A stretch of DNA of 64,000 nucleotides from Desulfomicrobium apsheronum (GCF_900114115.1 NZ_FORX01000008.1:62001-126000), one strand, 5' to 3'; counted from the stretch's first letter, positions 17,746 to 26,546 are shown. Notes: generated from the letters alone by a model not told the origin. Numbers and translations are program-made.

Positions 17746-18681
17746 ATGAAAAAAATCGCCCTCATCCTCGCAACCCTCCTCCTCTGCGCCACCCAGGCCC
17801 AGGCCGAAAAGCTGACCGTGCTGCTGGACTGGTTCGTCAACCCCGACCACGCGCCCCTTTACGTGGCCCTGGAGAAAGGCTTCTTCAAGGATCACGGCCT
17901 TGAGGTGGAAATCATCGCGCCTTCCAACCCCAACGACCCGCCCAAGCTCGTGGCCGCCGGGAAGGCCGACATTGCCGTGTCCTACCAGCATCAGCACCAG
18001 ATGCAGGTGGCGGAAGGCCTGCCCCTCACGCGCATCGCCACTTTGGTGGCCACGCCGCTCAACTCCCTGGTCGTGCTTGAGGATGGGCCCATCAAGTCCA
18101 TCGCCGACCTGAAGGGCAAGACCGTCGGCTATTCCGTGGGCGGATTCGAGACCGCGCTCTTGAAGGTGATGCTCGAAAAAGAGGGCCTGACCATGGCCGA
18201 CGTCAAGCTGGTCAACGTCAATTTCTCCCTGTCCCCGTCGCTGTTCACGGGCCAGACCGACGCGGTCATCGGTGCGTTCCGCAACTTCGAACTGAACCAG
18301 ATGGATATCGAGGGGCGCCCTGGACGGGCTTTTTTTGTGGAGGAATACGGAGTGCCCGCCTACGATGAACTGATCCTCGTGGCGTCCAGCAAGAACGTGA
18401 CGGCCCCCAAGCTGCGCGCCTTTGTCGATGCCTTGGAGGAAGGGGTGCAGTACCTGATCAATCATCCCGAGGAGAGCTGGAAGCTCTTCGTCTCCGGCGA
18501 GCGTTCCAGCCTGGACGACGAACTGAACCGCCGCGCCTGGCGGGACACCCTGCCCCGCTTCGCCCTGCGCCCAGGGGCTCTGGACAACAAGCGCTACATC
18601 CGCTTCGCGGAATTTCTGATGCGTGAAGAGATCGTGACCAATGTGCCCGAGCTTGAGACATGGGCGGTGGAATTGCGCTGA
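17746..18681 (+). CDS. thiY: thiamine-precursor ABC transporter substrate-binding protein (ThiY/NMT1-like)
   Basis: This 311-residue protein has a Sec signal peptide (KKIALILATLLLCATQAQA) and an NMT1/THI5-like domain: LDWFVNPDHAPLYVALEKGFF, ADIAVSYQHQHQ, VGYSVGGFETALL. It is the periplasmic receptor for the ThiXZ transporter. The start follows AAGGATACCCAC. Separation from thiX by 900 bp of repeats is unusual and could give it its own transcription. A strong terminator follows. Confidence 0.9.
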   Translation: MKKIALILATLLLCATQAQAEKLTVLLDWFVNPDHAPLYVALEKGFFKDHGLEVEIIAPSNPNDPPKLVAAGKADIAVSYQHQHQMQVAEGLPLTRIATLVATPLNSLVVLEDGPIKSIADLKGKTVGYSVGGFETALLKVMLEKEGLTMADVKLVNVNFSLSPSLFTGQTDAVIGAFRNFELNQMDIEGRPGRAFFVEEYGVPAYDELILVASSKNVTAPKLRAFVDALEEGVQYLINHPEESWKLFVSGERSSLDDELNRRAWRDTLPRFALRPGALDNKRYIRFAEFLMREEIVTNVPELETWAVELR

Positions 18682-18710
18682 GCGGACCGACAGACCCTAT
18701 CCTGAATGAA

Positions 18711-18756
18711 CGAAGCCGGGCGGCAGCTGAATCGCTGCCGCCCGGCTTCGTTTATT
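18711..18756. terminator. bidirectional rho-independent terminator
   Basis: A perfect 17-bp GC-rich stem (18,711-18,727 with 18,734-18,750) surrounds a 6-base loop and is followed by TTTATT. It sits between convergent thiY and the permease gene and could serve both. Confidence 0.9.
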
Positions 18757-18786
18757 GACCGGAAAGAAAAATCCCGGACAAGGCGC

Positions 18787-20135
18787 CTAAAACTCGCGCT
18801 CCCGCGAAAAGAAAGCTCCTCCCAGCATGATCACGCCGAAGATGACAAGGTAGGCCACAACGGCCATGCCATGCGAAAAACAGGCGGCGAACATCATGAA
18901 CAGGCTGCCGAATATCGCCAGAGAGGGCATGACGTAGCGCTTGAACACCGAAAGATCGGCTTCCTTTTTCATGAACACCACGAAAATCGGGATGTACAGG
19001 GCATAGATCGTGACGATCGGAAGTTCCGAGGGATCGAAGCAGAAAAACCCGAACCACGGTTTGGTGAGGTTCGCCCCGTAAAAGTACACCAGCCAGAATG
19101 CGGACAGCAGCAGCCCAAGCACGGCGGAGTTGGTGGGCATGTTCGTGGCGTTGTCGATCTGCTTGTACATGAACGGACGCGGACCCTGGTTTCTGGCGGA
19201 GATGGAGTAGATGCCGCGCGTGCATCCGAGCATCAGGCCATTCAGGGTACCAAGGCAGGAAATGATGACAAAGACGAAGATGAGCGTTCCACCAAGGCTT
19301 GAAAAGACGGTCTCGAAGGCCAGCTTGGCGCCTTCCTGGCCGCCTTCCATGAGGGTCTGGTGGTGACCGCGCCCGCCAGGCCGACGTAGTACAGTATGTA
19401 CACGACCATGACCGTGAAGGTGCCCACCATCAGAGCCAGGGGGAGATTCCTCTTGGAATCCCGGAGCTCCGCGTTGATGCTGGTGGCGATGATCCAGCCC
19501 TCGTAGGCAAAGGACGTGGCCACGACGGCGGTGAATATCGCGATGACCGGATCGACTTCGACCACGGAAGTGGTGAAATTCTGCATTATCATGCCGTTGT
19601 CCAGGCCGAAGACGGTGCCGACCACCGCCATGAGCAACAGCGGGATGAGCTTGATCACGGTCGTGGTGACCTGAAATTTTCCGGCCAGGACGGGCGACAG
19701 CGCGTTCAGGGCGTAGCTGGCCACCAGAAAGAAGCCGGAGATGGTCATGCACTCGCCCCCGGTGATGTCCCATCCAAAAAGCACGGCCGTGTAGCGGGCC
19801 GAGACCCAGGCCAGGACGGCGGTCAGGGTCGGATAGTAAATGAGGGCCATGAACCAGCCGACGTAATAGCCGTACTTCTTGCCCATGGCGGCCTCGGCGT
19901 AGTCGACGATGCCATTCACCCGCTCATACTTGGTGGCCATGAGAGAGAATGTGTAGGCGCAAGAGATCATGATGAATCCGCCGATGATCCAGGCAAGAAT
20001 CCCGAGAGGCAGATTGCCGCCGGTGGCGGTGAGAATTTTTTCCGCCTTGAAAAAGACGCCGCTGCCGATGACAATGCCTACGACCATCGCAATCGCGGTA
20101 AAAAGGCCGAACTTTTTGTTCAACTCAGATCCCAT
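18787..20135 (-). pseudogene. APC-family amino acid permease, frameshifted
   Basis: The N-terminal part (20,135 to about 19,360) reads AMVVGIVIGSGVFFKAEKIL, PLGILAWIIGG and later membrane segments typical of the AA_permease_2/APC superfamily. At about 19,355-19,372 the frame must shift: LAGAVT continues in another frame as QTLMEGGQEGAKLAFETVF and on to the C-terminus. Together the two frames make a protein of about 447 residues with about 12 membrane spans, a normal length for the family. A single-base indel explains it. It could be a real inactivating mutation or an assembly error. Confidence 0.85.
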
Positions 20136-20571
20136 TGTCCCATTCTCCTTATCGTTTCAGAATCAATGCTTCCTGCAAAATAATATATTATCGAAAAAAT
20201 ATTGTCTGTTGGCTCATGCAACGCCTTTTTAAGACACTGCAACCGCTTCATGGATAAAATCCAATAGCCGAATTATCCAAACGTCATGCTTTCGTGGAGA
20301 CAATTCTCAAAGTCTGAAGCGGTCCATTGGACAAAAGATGCAGAGGGGCCGTAACCGATGAAGGAGACATTGTAAACGCGGATAATGCATAAAAATATTT
20401 CGATGCCGCAACCTCTCGATTTCAAAAAATTTCAAGGGGCCTGGCTCTTGCCGCATGGAGGCCCATCCCCGCGAGCATGACCTTTGCATCCACAGAAGCC
20501 TGGTGGGTAAAGAATTCTCGCCTTACGGCCGATAAGAAGGGAAATAGGCAATTTTCCAAGGAGCGAAGATC
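20136..20571. other. intergenic region between divergent genes
   Basis: There is no convincing gene in these 436 bp. An AT-rich stretch (AATAATATATTAT near 20,180) is a likely promoter area for the permease. The only clear signal on the right side is the sigma-28-like promoter described separately. Confidence 0.6.
20508..20535 (+). promoter_or_regulatory. sigma-28 (FliA)-type promoter
   Basis: TAAAGAAT, 12 bases, then GCCGATAA. The -10 element is a perfect match to the flagellar sigma consensus TAAAGTTT-N11-GCCGATAA, with the spacer one base longer than ideal. It ends 36 bp before the next start codon, which has AAGGAGCG as ribosome-binding site. Confidence 0.65.
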
Positions 20572-21480
20572 ATGAACGTGCAAGGCGCTGGAAATCAGCA
20601 AGCATGGATGACGGTCAACCATGTCGAACGCAAGAATAACGCCACGGAAAAGCCGGTCAAAACAGCCGAAATGGAGCTCACCCCTCCGCCCGCCACCGGC
20701 GACGGGCAAGAGAGCAAAGGGGTGATTCGCCTGTTGCAGGCCGGACATTTCCAGGGAGTGGCTGACGTGCGGCTGCGCATCAATTTTCACGACGAGCTCC
20801 AGCAGGTCGCCGCGCAAAATGCAGCCAACGACTTCGAAGGCGCAAGCACTGAACTTTTTGGCGATCTGGCCGCAAGACTGGGCGTTCTCGGAGAAGAGCA
20901 CGGCCTGTCCGGGCAGGCCGAGGAGCTGGCCGGAGCCTTTTCGGCCGATATCGAGCAATTGCTCGAAGAGGCGAAGGCCGAACAGACGCCGCTGTCCACC
21001 ACACTTTCGGACATAAACTCCAGGTTTTCCGAGCTGCTTGAATCGCTGCAAGGAGCCTTCGCCGGACTGGCTGCGGCTGCCGTGCCGCAAGAGCAGGAGG
21101 GCACCGAACCGGAGCTGGCCGAGCTGCTTGAAAATGAAGGCGAACTCGCTTCCGAGGAACAGCTGCCAGGACAGGTAGCAGCGGATATGGAGGAAGCGCC
21201 GACGGAGGAAACTGGGGAAGAAATTGCCGAAACCGAGAATCCCGGCCTCACGGCCTTCAAGGCCGAGATGCAGGAACTTGAGGCTTGGTTCACGCAAAGC
21301 CTGACCGCGCTGCACGGCGATGTTACAGCCGCCGCCGAGTTGCCGCCACTGAGCGAGCCCCGGGGCAACGGCGCGGCCTACGCCAAATTTCTGGAGATAT
21401 ACAGGAACATGAACACGGGCGCAGAAAGCACCGGAGCGCAGTCCGAGACCCCACTCGATGAGCTGAACGCAGAGGTCTAG
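20572..21480 (+). CDS. acidic protein of unknown function, probable flagellar-class regulon member
   Basis: I do not recognise this 302-residue protein. It has no signal peptide or membrane segment. Residues about 50-170 look helical (VIRLLQAGHFQGVADVRLRI, ADIEQLLEEAKAE). Residues 175-230 form a very acidic, low-complexity linker rich in Glu, Pro and Ala. The C-terminal part includes FLEIYRNMNT. The sigma-28-like promoter directly upstream suggests late flagellar or motility expression. A strong ribosome-binding site fixes the start. Confidence 0.72.
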   Translation: MNVQGAGNQQAWMTVNHVERKNNATEKPVKTAEMELTPPPATGDGQESKGVIRLLQAGHFQGVADVRLRINFHDELQQVAAQNAANDFEGASTELFGDLAARLGVLGEEHGLSGQAEELAGAFSADIEQLLEEAKAEQTPLSTTLSDINSRFSELLESLQGAFAGLAAAAVPQEQEGTEPELAELLENEGELASEEQLPGQVAADMEEAPTEETGEEIAETENPGLTAFKAEMQELEAWFTQSLTALHGDVTAAAELPPLSEPRGNGAAYAKFLEIYRNMNTGAESTGAQSETPLDELNAEV

Positions 21481-21509
21481 ACGAGGTCGGGCTCACGCCC
21501 CCCATGCAC

Positions 21510-21553
21510 GGGCGGCCGCGCGTCTTTCACGATGCACGGACGCCCTTTTTTAT
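21510..21553 (+). terminator. rho-independent terminator
   Basis: A stem of about 15 bp with two mismatches (GGGCGGCCGCGCGTC against GATGCACGGACGCCC) is followed by TTTTTT. It lies 30 bp after the stop of the acidic protein gene. Confidence 0.75.
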
Positions 21554-21771
21554 CGACTGCCCGGCACGAATCAGCGCCAACGCGCCGCCCTCTTGCCCTG
21601 GCGCTGTTCCGGAAGCTGCGCGGCCAATGTCCGACAACATGTTGGCATTGTGATAAAAAACGCATATGCGTCTGAAAAAAACAACGCCTTTTTCAGGACG
21701 TTGCCATCACGCGTTGCCGGACAGCGCCGCGCACGCAACCTTTCGCCAATTTTCCACACGCGGAGCTCAAC

Positions 21772-22098
21772 ATGTCTGAAAACAGAAAATACAACAGAAC
21801 CGCAAGCCTCCAGCGCTGCGCTATCGTTTCCCCATCTCTGGACACCCCCTGCCCGGCCAGGATCATCAATCAAAGCCCGGATGGCCTGCTGCTTGAAATG
21901 GATTGCGAGATTCCCGTGGGGGACGTACCCGTGAACATCTATCTTGCCGACGAGTTGAGGGGAACCGTGGACTACGAGAGCAGCACCTTTCTGACAGGTT
22001 TCATACGCTGGTGCAAAAAAGAAGAAGGAGGATGGTCCGGCTTTTTTCAGGCGGGCGTGCAACTTGTGACCACTGCGCCGCGAAAGGACTGGAGATAG
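21772..22098 (+). CDS. small PilZ-domain protein
   Basis: The 108-residue protein has the two c-di-GMP contact motifs of PilZ: RKYNR near the N-terminus (RxxxR) and NQSPDG (NxSxxG) about 30 residues later, with beta-strand-like sequence around them. It is a stand-alone receptor that would read c-di-GMP, for instance from the siaD product, and adjust motility or polysaccharide output. The start follows GGAG. Confidence 0.78.
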   Translation: MSENRKYNRTASLQRCAIVSPSLDTPCPARIINQSPDGLLLEMDCEIPVGDVPVNIYLADELRGTVDYESSTFLTGFIRWCKKEEGGWSGFFQAGVQLVTTAPRKDWR

Positions 22099-22358
22099 AC
22101 ATGCGCCTCTAAGATATCCGGGGCCGCTCGGCATTTCCTGAAAGCAGGCATCGGATCAACAAATCTTCGGCCCATGCCCGGCCAGCGCCGTAAACCCCGC
22201 GCCGGGCCATCAGGCCATTGCCGTTTTCACGCCTGATGCCCATCAAGGCCCTGACCCTTCAAATCATCGCAGCCCACGGTCGCGCACTTCGACAGCACGC
22301 ACATGAACCCCTTGGCCGACAGACGCGAATAATTGGGAAACGGGAAAACCTTGCCGGG
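22099..22358. other. intergenic region with an open minus-strand extension
   Basis: There is no gene with a good start. On the minus strand the frame of the next gene stays open for 43 codons past its TGA (22,359-22,361) to a stop at 22,227, encoding GFMCVLSKCATVGCDDLKG. An overlapping minus-strand frame of 44 codons follows. These may be a decayed or unannotated small gene. Confidence 0.35.
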
Positions 22359-22826
22359 TCAGACCCTGATCGAGGTCACGCCCTTTGATCCGGCCTGCAA
22401 ACGCGAGAGGATGTCCAGCACGCGCTCGTCCTGGGCGACAGAGGAGCTGTCGCCATCGGCTTTGTGCTTGGCCAGGCGGGCCTGAAACTCGGCCATCCAG
22501 TCCACGCGCCCCGATCCGTCGGCTGCCGTGAGCAGGTTCGAGGAACCCGCGAAGCTGGGATCAAAGCTCATGGTCGCATGATCGCGCAGACTGATCAGGC
22601 CATTGTCGTAGAGCATGGACGAGACCTTGGCCAGCTCGTCCCTGGTCATGGAACCTGGATCCACTTCCTTGCCGATCTGATGCCACAGGGACTCCTGCGC
22701 CGGAGCTGCGGTCATGGCGCTTCCGGTGGATTCGGGTCCGGGACGCTTCATTGCGTCGGCCAGGGAGCCTATGATCGAGAAGGCCGTCTTGGCGATGCCG
22801 AGGGCGGCCAGGGGTGCGATGCTCAT
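22359..22826 (-). CDS. hypothetical protein behind a sigma-54-like promoter
   Basis: I do not recognise the family of this 155-residue protein. It has an N-terminal hydrophobic stretch (IAPLAALGIAKTAFSIIGSL), a Ser/Pro/Ala linker, and a helical C-terminal half with MTRDELAKVSSMLYDNGLIS and DERVLDILSRLQAG. The start at 22,826 is preceded by CCGGAGGTATCAC; a longer frame to 22,919 has no such signal. A -24/-12 promoter about 40 bp upstream suggests RpoN control, common for flagellar or surface genes. Confidence 0.72.
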   Translation of the reverse strand: MSIAPLAALGIAKTAFSIIGSLADAMKRPGPESTGSAMTAAPAQESLWHQIGKEVDPGSMTRDELAKVSSMLYDNGLISLRDHATMSFDPSFAGSSNLLTAADGSGRVDWMAEFQARLAKHKADGDSSSVAQDERVLDILSRLQAGSKGVTSIRV

Positions 22827-22866
22827 GTGATACCTCCGGAAAAATCTTCCTGCATGAATATCATGG

Positions 22867-22882
22867 TGCAGAGATTGTTCCA
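22867..22882 (-). promoter_or_regulatory. sigma-54 (-24/-12) promoter
   Basis: The minus strand reads TGGAACAATCTCTGCA: GG and GC spaced by exactly 10 bp, matching TGGCAC-N5-TTGCA at most positions. It ends about 40 bp before the start of the 155-residue hypothetical protein. Confidence 0.6.
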
Positions 22883-22997
22883 CCGAAAGGCTCAAAGCTG
22901 CCCGTCCGCATGGGACCAAAAAAAATGCCCCAGAGTTTTACTTGCCTGCCCTACACACGCAGAGTAGGCGAAGCCCTCAAACCACCCAAAAAATACC

Positions 22998-24170
22998 ATG
23001 ACAATACCAGCCCCACTCAAAATACGAGCCCTGCTCATTCTGGCCCTGCTCGCGGCCTTTCCGCCGCTGTCCACGGATATGTATCTGCCGGCCCTGCCCA
23101 CCATGGTCGAGGCCTGGCAGACCACGGAAGCGATCATCAACCTGACCCTGGTCGGCTTTTTCATCAGCTTCAGCCTGGCCCTGCTCTTCTACGGTCCCCT
23201 CTCGGACCGCTATGGACGAAAGCCCGTGCTCCTGGGCGGCATATCCCTCTATGTCCTTTCCTGTCTGGTCTGCGCCCAAGCCCAGAGCCCCACGGCTCTG
23301 ATCGTGGGGCGCATCCTGCAGGGTATGGGCGCGGCCTCGGCGGCAACCCTGTCCCTGGCCATGACCAAGGACTATTTCGTGGGCGCGGAACGCGAGCGGG
23401 CCTTGGCCCACATGGCCGTCATAGTTTCCCTGGCCCCCATGCTCGCGCCCGTGCTGGGCGGAATAATGCTCACCTTCGCCGACTGGTCCGCCATCTTCCT
23501 CGCCCAGATGGTCCTTGGCGTCGTGGCCATCTGTGGTGTCTGGAGACTCAAGGAACCGGCCCCGGCCACGACCCGCACCCTGGCCCAGGTCATGGGCGGC
23601 TACCTGCGGCTCATGTGCAACCTGCGCTTCATGACGCAATGCACCCTCATCGCCTTGGGCATGACCCCGCTTTTCTGCTTCATCGGCGGCTCTTCCTTCA
23701 TCTTCGTGACCTATTTCGGTCTCAGCGAGCAGGAATACAGCTATTTCTTCGCCTTCAATTCAGCCGCGCTCATGCTCGGATTCTGGATCTGCGGCAGGCT
23801 GCTGAGGCGCATGCCCGGATTTCGCATCATCCTGTTCGGCTATGCCGGAATCCTGGTCAGCTCGGCGGTCCTGGCCCTGTGTTCCGGCCTCGGCCCCTGG
23901 GGCATGGCCGGGCCCATGGCCTGCCTGACCCTGAGCCTTGGCATGACGCGCCCGCCGAGCAGCAACTTCCTGCTCGAACAGGTCAAACAGGACGCCGGAT
24001 CGGCGGCCTCCCTCATCATGTTCACGTATTTCGTGGGCGGTGCCACGGCCATGTGGTTCATCGCCCTGCCCTGGGACAACAAGATCCTGACCCTGGCCCT
24101 GGTGGGCGTTGTCACCAGCGCCCTGGTCTTGGTATTACTGCCGAGGCTGGGACGAGCGCCGCAGGAGTGA
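22998..24170 (+). CDS. Bcr/CflA-family MFS multidrug exporter
   Basis: This 390-residue protein has about 12 membrane spans. The N-terminus has FPPLSTDMYLPALPTM, the Bcr/CflA signature, and loop 2-3 has the MFS motif GPLSDRYGRKPVLLGG. LQGMGAASAATLSLAM follows in TM5. The family exports drugs or small metabolites by proton antiport. No clear ribosome-binding site is present. It is divergent from the preceding gene. Confidence 0.9.
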   Translation: MTIPAPLKIRALLILALLAAFPPLSTDMYLPALPTMVEAWQTTEAIINLTLVGFFISFSLALLFYGPLSDRYGRKPVLLGGISLYVLSCLVCAQAQSPTALIVGRILQGMGAASAATLSLAMTKDYFVGAERERALAHMAVIVSLAPMLAPVLGGIMLTFADWSAIFLAQMVLGVVAICGVWRLKEPAPATTRTLAQVMGGYLRLMCNLRFMTQCTLIALGMTPLFCFIGGSSFIFVTYFGLSEQEYSYFFAFNSAALMLGFWICGRLLRRMPGFRIILFGYAGILVSSAVLALCSGLGPWGMAGPMACLTLSLGMTRPPSSNFLLEQVKQDAGSAASLIMFTYFVGGATAMWFIALPWDNKILTLALVGVVTSALVLVLLPRLGRAPQE

Positions 24171-24225
24171 TGATTTCTTTAATTAATGCTTGGCTGCCAA
24201 GATGCTCAGGAATGGTCTAGAGAGA

Positions 24226-24501
24226 TTATTCATTGGCCGAATCCGCCACAAATCGCCGCCCCTTTCCGGTCAGGCGGTACTTCTGCAGACGGCTCCTTGG
24301 TTTGGAGGGGATGGTCATTTCAACCAGGCCTTCGGCCAACGCAGGCCCCAGATACCGCTCGCGGAACGATTTGCGATCCTTGAGCCCCAGGGCGGACTGC
24401 AGGGCTTCGCGGCTCATCTCCACACGAAGCGCCGCAAGAAGCTCGCCGACTTGGGGGGGGGTGACTTGGGGGGTGACGGAAGAACTCGTCTCCAGAATCA
24501 T
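24226..24501 (-). pseudogene. C-terminal winged-helix fragment of a Fic- or AlbA-ATPase-type protein
   Basis: About 91 residues contain VTPQVTPPQVGELL, then ALGLKDRKSFRERYLGPALAEG and LVEMTIPSKPRSRLQKYRLT. This tail occurs at the C-terminus of Fic/DOC-family and divergent-AAA_4 proteins. No N-terminal catalytic domain precedes it; upstream lies tRNA-Lys and its terminator. I read it as a truncated remnant left beside a tRNA gene. It may still be translated from the ATG at 24,501 or a TTG at 24,510. Confidence 0.7.
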
Positions 24502-24512
24502 CTGAAACAAGA

Positions 24513-24547
24513 AAACCCGTCAAAGACGTTGTGTCCTTGACGGGTTT
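24513..24547 (-). terminator. terminator of tRNA-Lys
   Basis: A perfect 11-bp stem (AAACCCGTCAA with TTGACGGGTTT) is followed on the minus strand by T-rich TCTTGTTTC. It lies 12 bp downstream of the tRNA 3' end. Confidence 0.75.
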
Positions 24548-24558
24548 GTTGCTTAAGC

Positions 24559-24634
24559 TGGTGGGCCAACAAGGAATCGAACCTTGAACCTGCTGATTAA
24601 GAGTCAGATGCTCTACCAATTGAGCTATTGGCCC
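24559..24634 (-). tRNA. tRNA-Lys (CTT)
   Basis: The 76-nt cloverleaf includes an encoded CCA. The acceptor GGGCCAA pairs with TTGGCCC, the D arm is AGCTCAATTGGTAGAGC, the anticodon loop is CTCTTAA (anticodon CTT) and the T arm is GGTTCGATTCC. Confidence 0.96.
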
Positions 24635-24948
24635 GGCGTGTTGAATCGGAATATGCAAATTATGTCAAAGTATTAGCTCTAAAACTTGCTTTGCGCCGAC
24701 AACGAAAAGGCTTCTACGGTTTTCCAGGTTGCCCGTCAAGGGGAAAATTAGTGAATGGTGAATTGTCAGTGGTGATTGGAGAAAAAAGAGGGAGATTTTT
24801 AGCGCAACAATCTGAAATTAAAGATAATTTAACAAAACCCCAGACTATTCGGACCCAAAGACCACCCAGAGCGACCACCGCCCCGCCTTTGTCCACTCAC
24901 CACTCACCATTCACTATTCACCATTCACTATTCACCATCCGCAAACAA
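24635..24948. repeat. gene-free region with heptamer/octamer-type repeats
   Basis: No gene is supported in these 314 bp. From 24,893 to 24,938 runs a tandem series of CACTCACC, ATTCACTATTCACC and CATTCACTATTCACC-type units. A related inverted copy (GTGAATGGTGAATTG, GTGGTGATTGG) lies at 24,751-24,779. The intervening 110 bp are AT-rich. Confidence 0.7.
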
Positions 24949-25203
24949 TCAAAGCAGATACTTAACGCCCTCGCAACCCGCCAGGGCGACGCCAAGGCTG
25001 TCGAGGATTTCACGGCTTTCGATGTGCATGCGTACGGTATAGGTCACGTAGGAACCATTGCGGGAGACGTTGCTGGCGCGGGGAGTTTCAGTGAAGCCAT
25101 GACTTTTAATGACATCGAGGATGGCGGCGAAGGCTTCGTCGCTGCGCACGGCTATGATTTTGTACTCCCAGTGCAGGGGAAACTCGAGTTCCGGCTTATT
25201 CAT
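24949..25203 (-). CDS. DUF493 (YbeD-like) small protein
   Basis: The 84-residue protein has PLHWEYKIIAVRSDEAFAA, VSRNGSYVTYTVRMHIESRE and LDSLGVALAGCEGVKYLL, the ACT-like fold pattern of the DUF493/YbeD family. Its biochemical role is unknown. The start at 25,203 has AAGGAGCCCCC upstream. Confidence 0.82.
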   Translation of the reverse strand: MNKPELEFPLHWEYKIIAVRSDEAFAAILDVIKSHGFTETPRASNVSRNGSYVTYTVRMHIESREILDSLGVALAGCEGVKYLL

Positions 25204-25325
25204 GGGGGCTCCTTGTTGACGGATGTGTGCGGTACAGCTAGTCCAAGGACCAGCGTCCGTGACGGATTCCATGGCCCAAGCTTTTTCGGACAGTCAATAC
25301 CAAATTTCCACATGACGAGGTGCGG

Positions 25326-26546
25326 ATGGAATCCATCCGGGAAATATATCGAATTGGCGCAGGTCCTTCCAGCAGCCACACCATGGGCCCCAAGCTCGCC
25401 GCCGAGCAGTTTCGGGCCCGCGTCAAGGGGGCGGCCTCCTTTCAGGTAGTCCTGTACGAGAGCCTTGCCGCCACCGGCAAGGGGCATCTCACCGACAAGG
25501 CCATCCGGGAAGCCCTGGCACCCTTTCCCGTCGAAATTCTCTGGGCACAGGACCGGCAGCAGCCCGAACATCCCAACGCCATGGACTTCACGGCCCTGGA
25601 CGAAAACGGCCGGGTGCTCGACAGCTGGACGGTTTTCAGCATCGGCGGCGGCGCCCTGCGCGACAGGGGCTCCACCTTCGCAACGCCCCAGATCTATCCG
25701 TTGCAGAGTCTCACGGAAATCATGGAGCTTTGCGGCGAAGAAGGCATCACCTACTGGGAATTCGTGGCCCGTCACGAAGGCGAGGACATCTGGAACTTCC
25801 TTGAAGAGATCCGGGCCGCCATGCAAAGCTGCGTGGAACGGGGCCTGACCACCGAGGGCGTCCTGCCTGGCGGCCTTGGACTGGCCCGCAAGGCCAGCTC
25901 GTACCACCAGAAGACCCTGCTTGGCGGAGCCGAGATGCGCCGGACCGGACTTCTGGCCGCATACGCCCTCGCGGTGTCCGAAGAGAACGCCTCCGGAGGG
26001 ACCGTCGTCACAGCGCCGACCTGCGGCGCGAGCGGCGTGTTGCCATCGGTGCTGCGCTACCTGAAGGAAAACATGAAGGCCAGACCCAGATCCATCCTGC
26101 AGGCGCTGGCCACAGCCGGACTGATCGGGCTGATCATAAAAAACAACGCGTCCATCTCCGGGGCCGAAGTCGGCTGCCAGGGCGAGGTCGGTTCGGCCTG
26201 CGCCATGGCCGCTGCGGCCGCCGCCCAGCTCATGGGCGGCACCATCCGCCAGATCGAATATGCCGCCGAGATGGGACTTGAGCATCACCTGGGCCTGACC
26301 TGCGACCCCGTCGGGGGGCTGGTCCAGATACCCTGCATCGAACGCAACGCCATGGCCGCCTCTAAGGCGATCAGCATCGCGCACATGGCGCTTTTATCGG
26401 ACGGCTCGCACCGCATCCCCTTTGACGAAGTGGTGCGAGTCATGAAAGAAACAGGACACGACCTGCCAAGCCTCTATCGGGAAACATCCCACGGGGGCCT
26501 GGCCAAAGCATATGGCGAACGCAAGGAAAAACGAGGATCCGCATGA
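25326..26546 (+). CDS. sdaA: L-serine dehydratase (iron-sulfur type, single chain)
   Basis: This enzyme of about 406 residues deaminates L-serine to pyruvate using a [4Fe-4S] cluster. Motifs: YRIGAGPSSSHTMGP at the N-terminus, TAPTCGASGVLP, GCQGEVGSACAMA and LTCDPVGGLVQIPC, which include the cluster cysteines. Start choice is between GTG 25,320 and ATG 25,326; GAGG five bases before the ATG favours the latter. It overlaps the next gene by 4 bp. Confidence 0.93.
   Translation: MESIREIYRIGAGPSSSHTMGPKLAAEQFRARVKGAASFQVVLYESLAATGKGHLTDKAIREALAPFPVEILWAQDRQQPEHPNAMDFTALDENGRVLDSWTVFSIGGGALRDRGSTFATPQIYPLQSLTEIMELCGEEGITYWEFVARHEGEDIWNFLEEIRAAMQSCVERGLTTEGVLPGGLGLARKASSYHQKTLLGGAEMRRTGLLAAYALAVSEENASGGTVVTAPTCGASGVLPSVLRYLKENMKARPRSILQALATAGLIGLIIKNNASISGAEVGCQGEVGSACAMAAAAAAQLMGGTIRQIEYAAEMGLEHHLGLTCDPVGGLVQIPCIERNAMAASKAISIAHMALLSDGSHRIPFDEVVRVMKETGHDLPSLYRETSHGGLAKAYGERKEKRGSA

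Noticed and set aside
22200-22240. 44-codon minus-strand frame starting near 22,240
   Set aside because: No ribosome-binding site and it overlaps another open frame; only noted as part of the gene-free region.
24893-24938. Possible CRISPR array
   Set aside because: The repeats are 7-15 nt, have no unique spacers of regular length and no cas genes are nearby.
24628-25449. 273-codon plus-strand frame
   Set aside because: It crosses the tandem repeats and the opposite-strand DUF493 gene and has no family motif.
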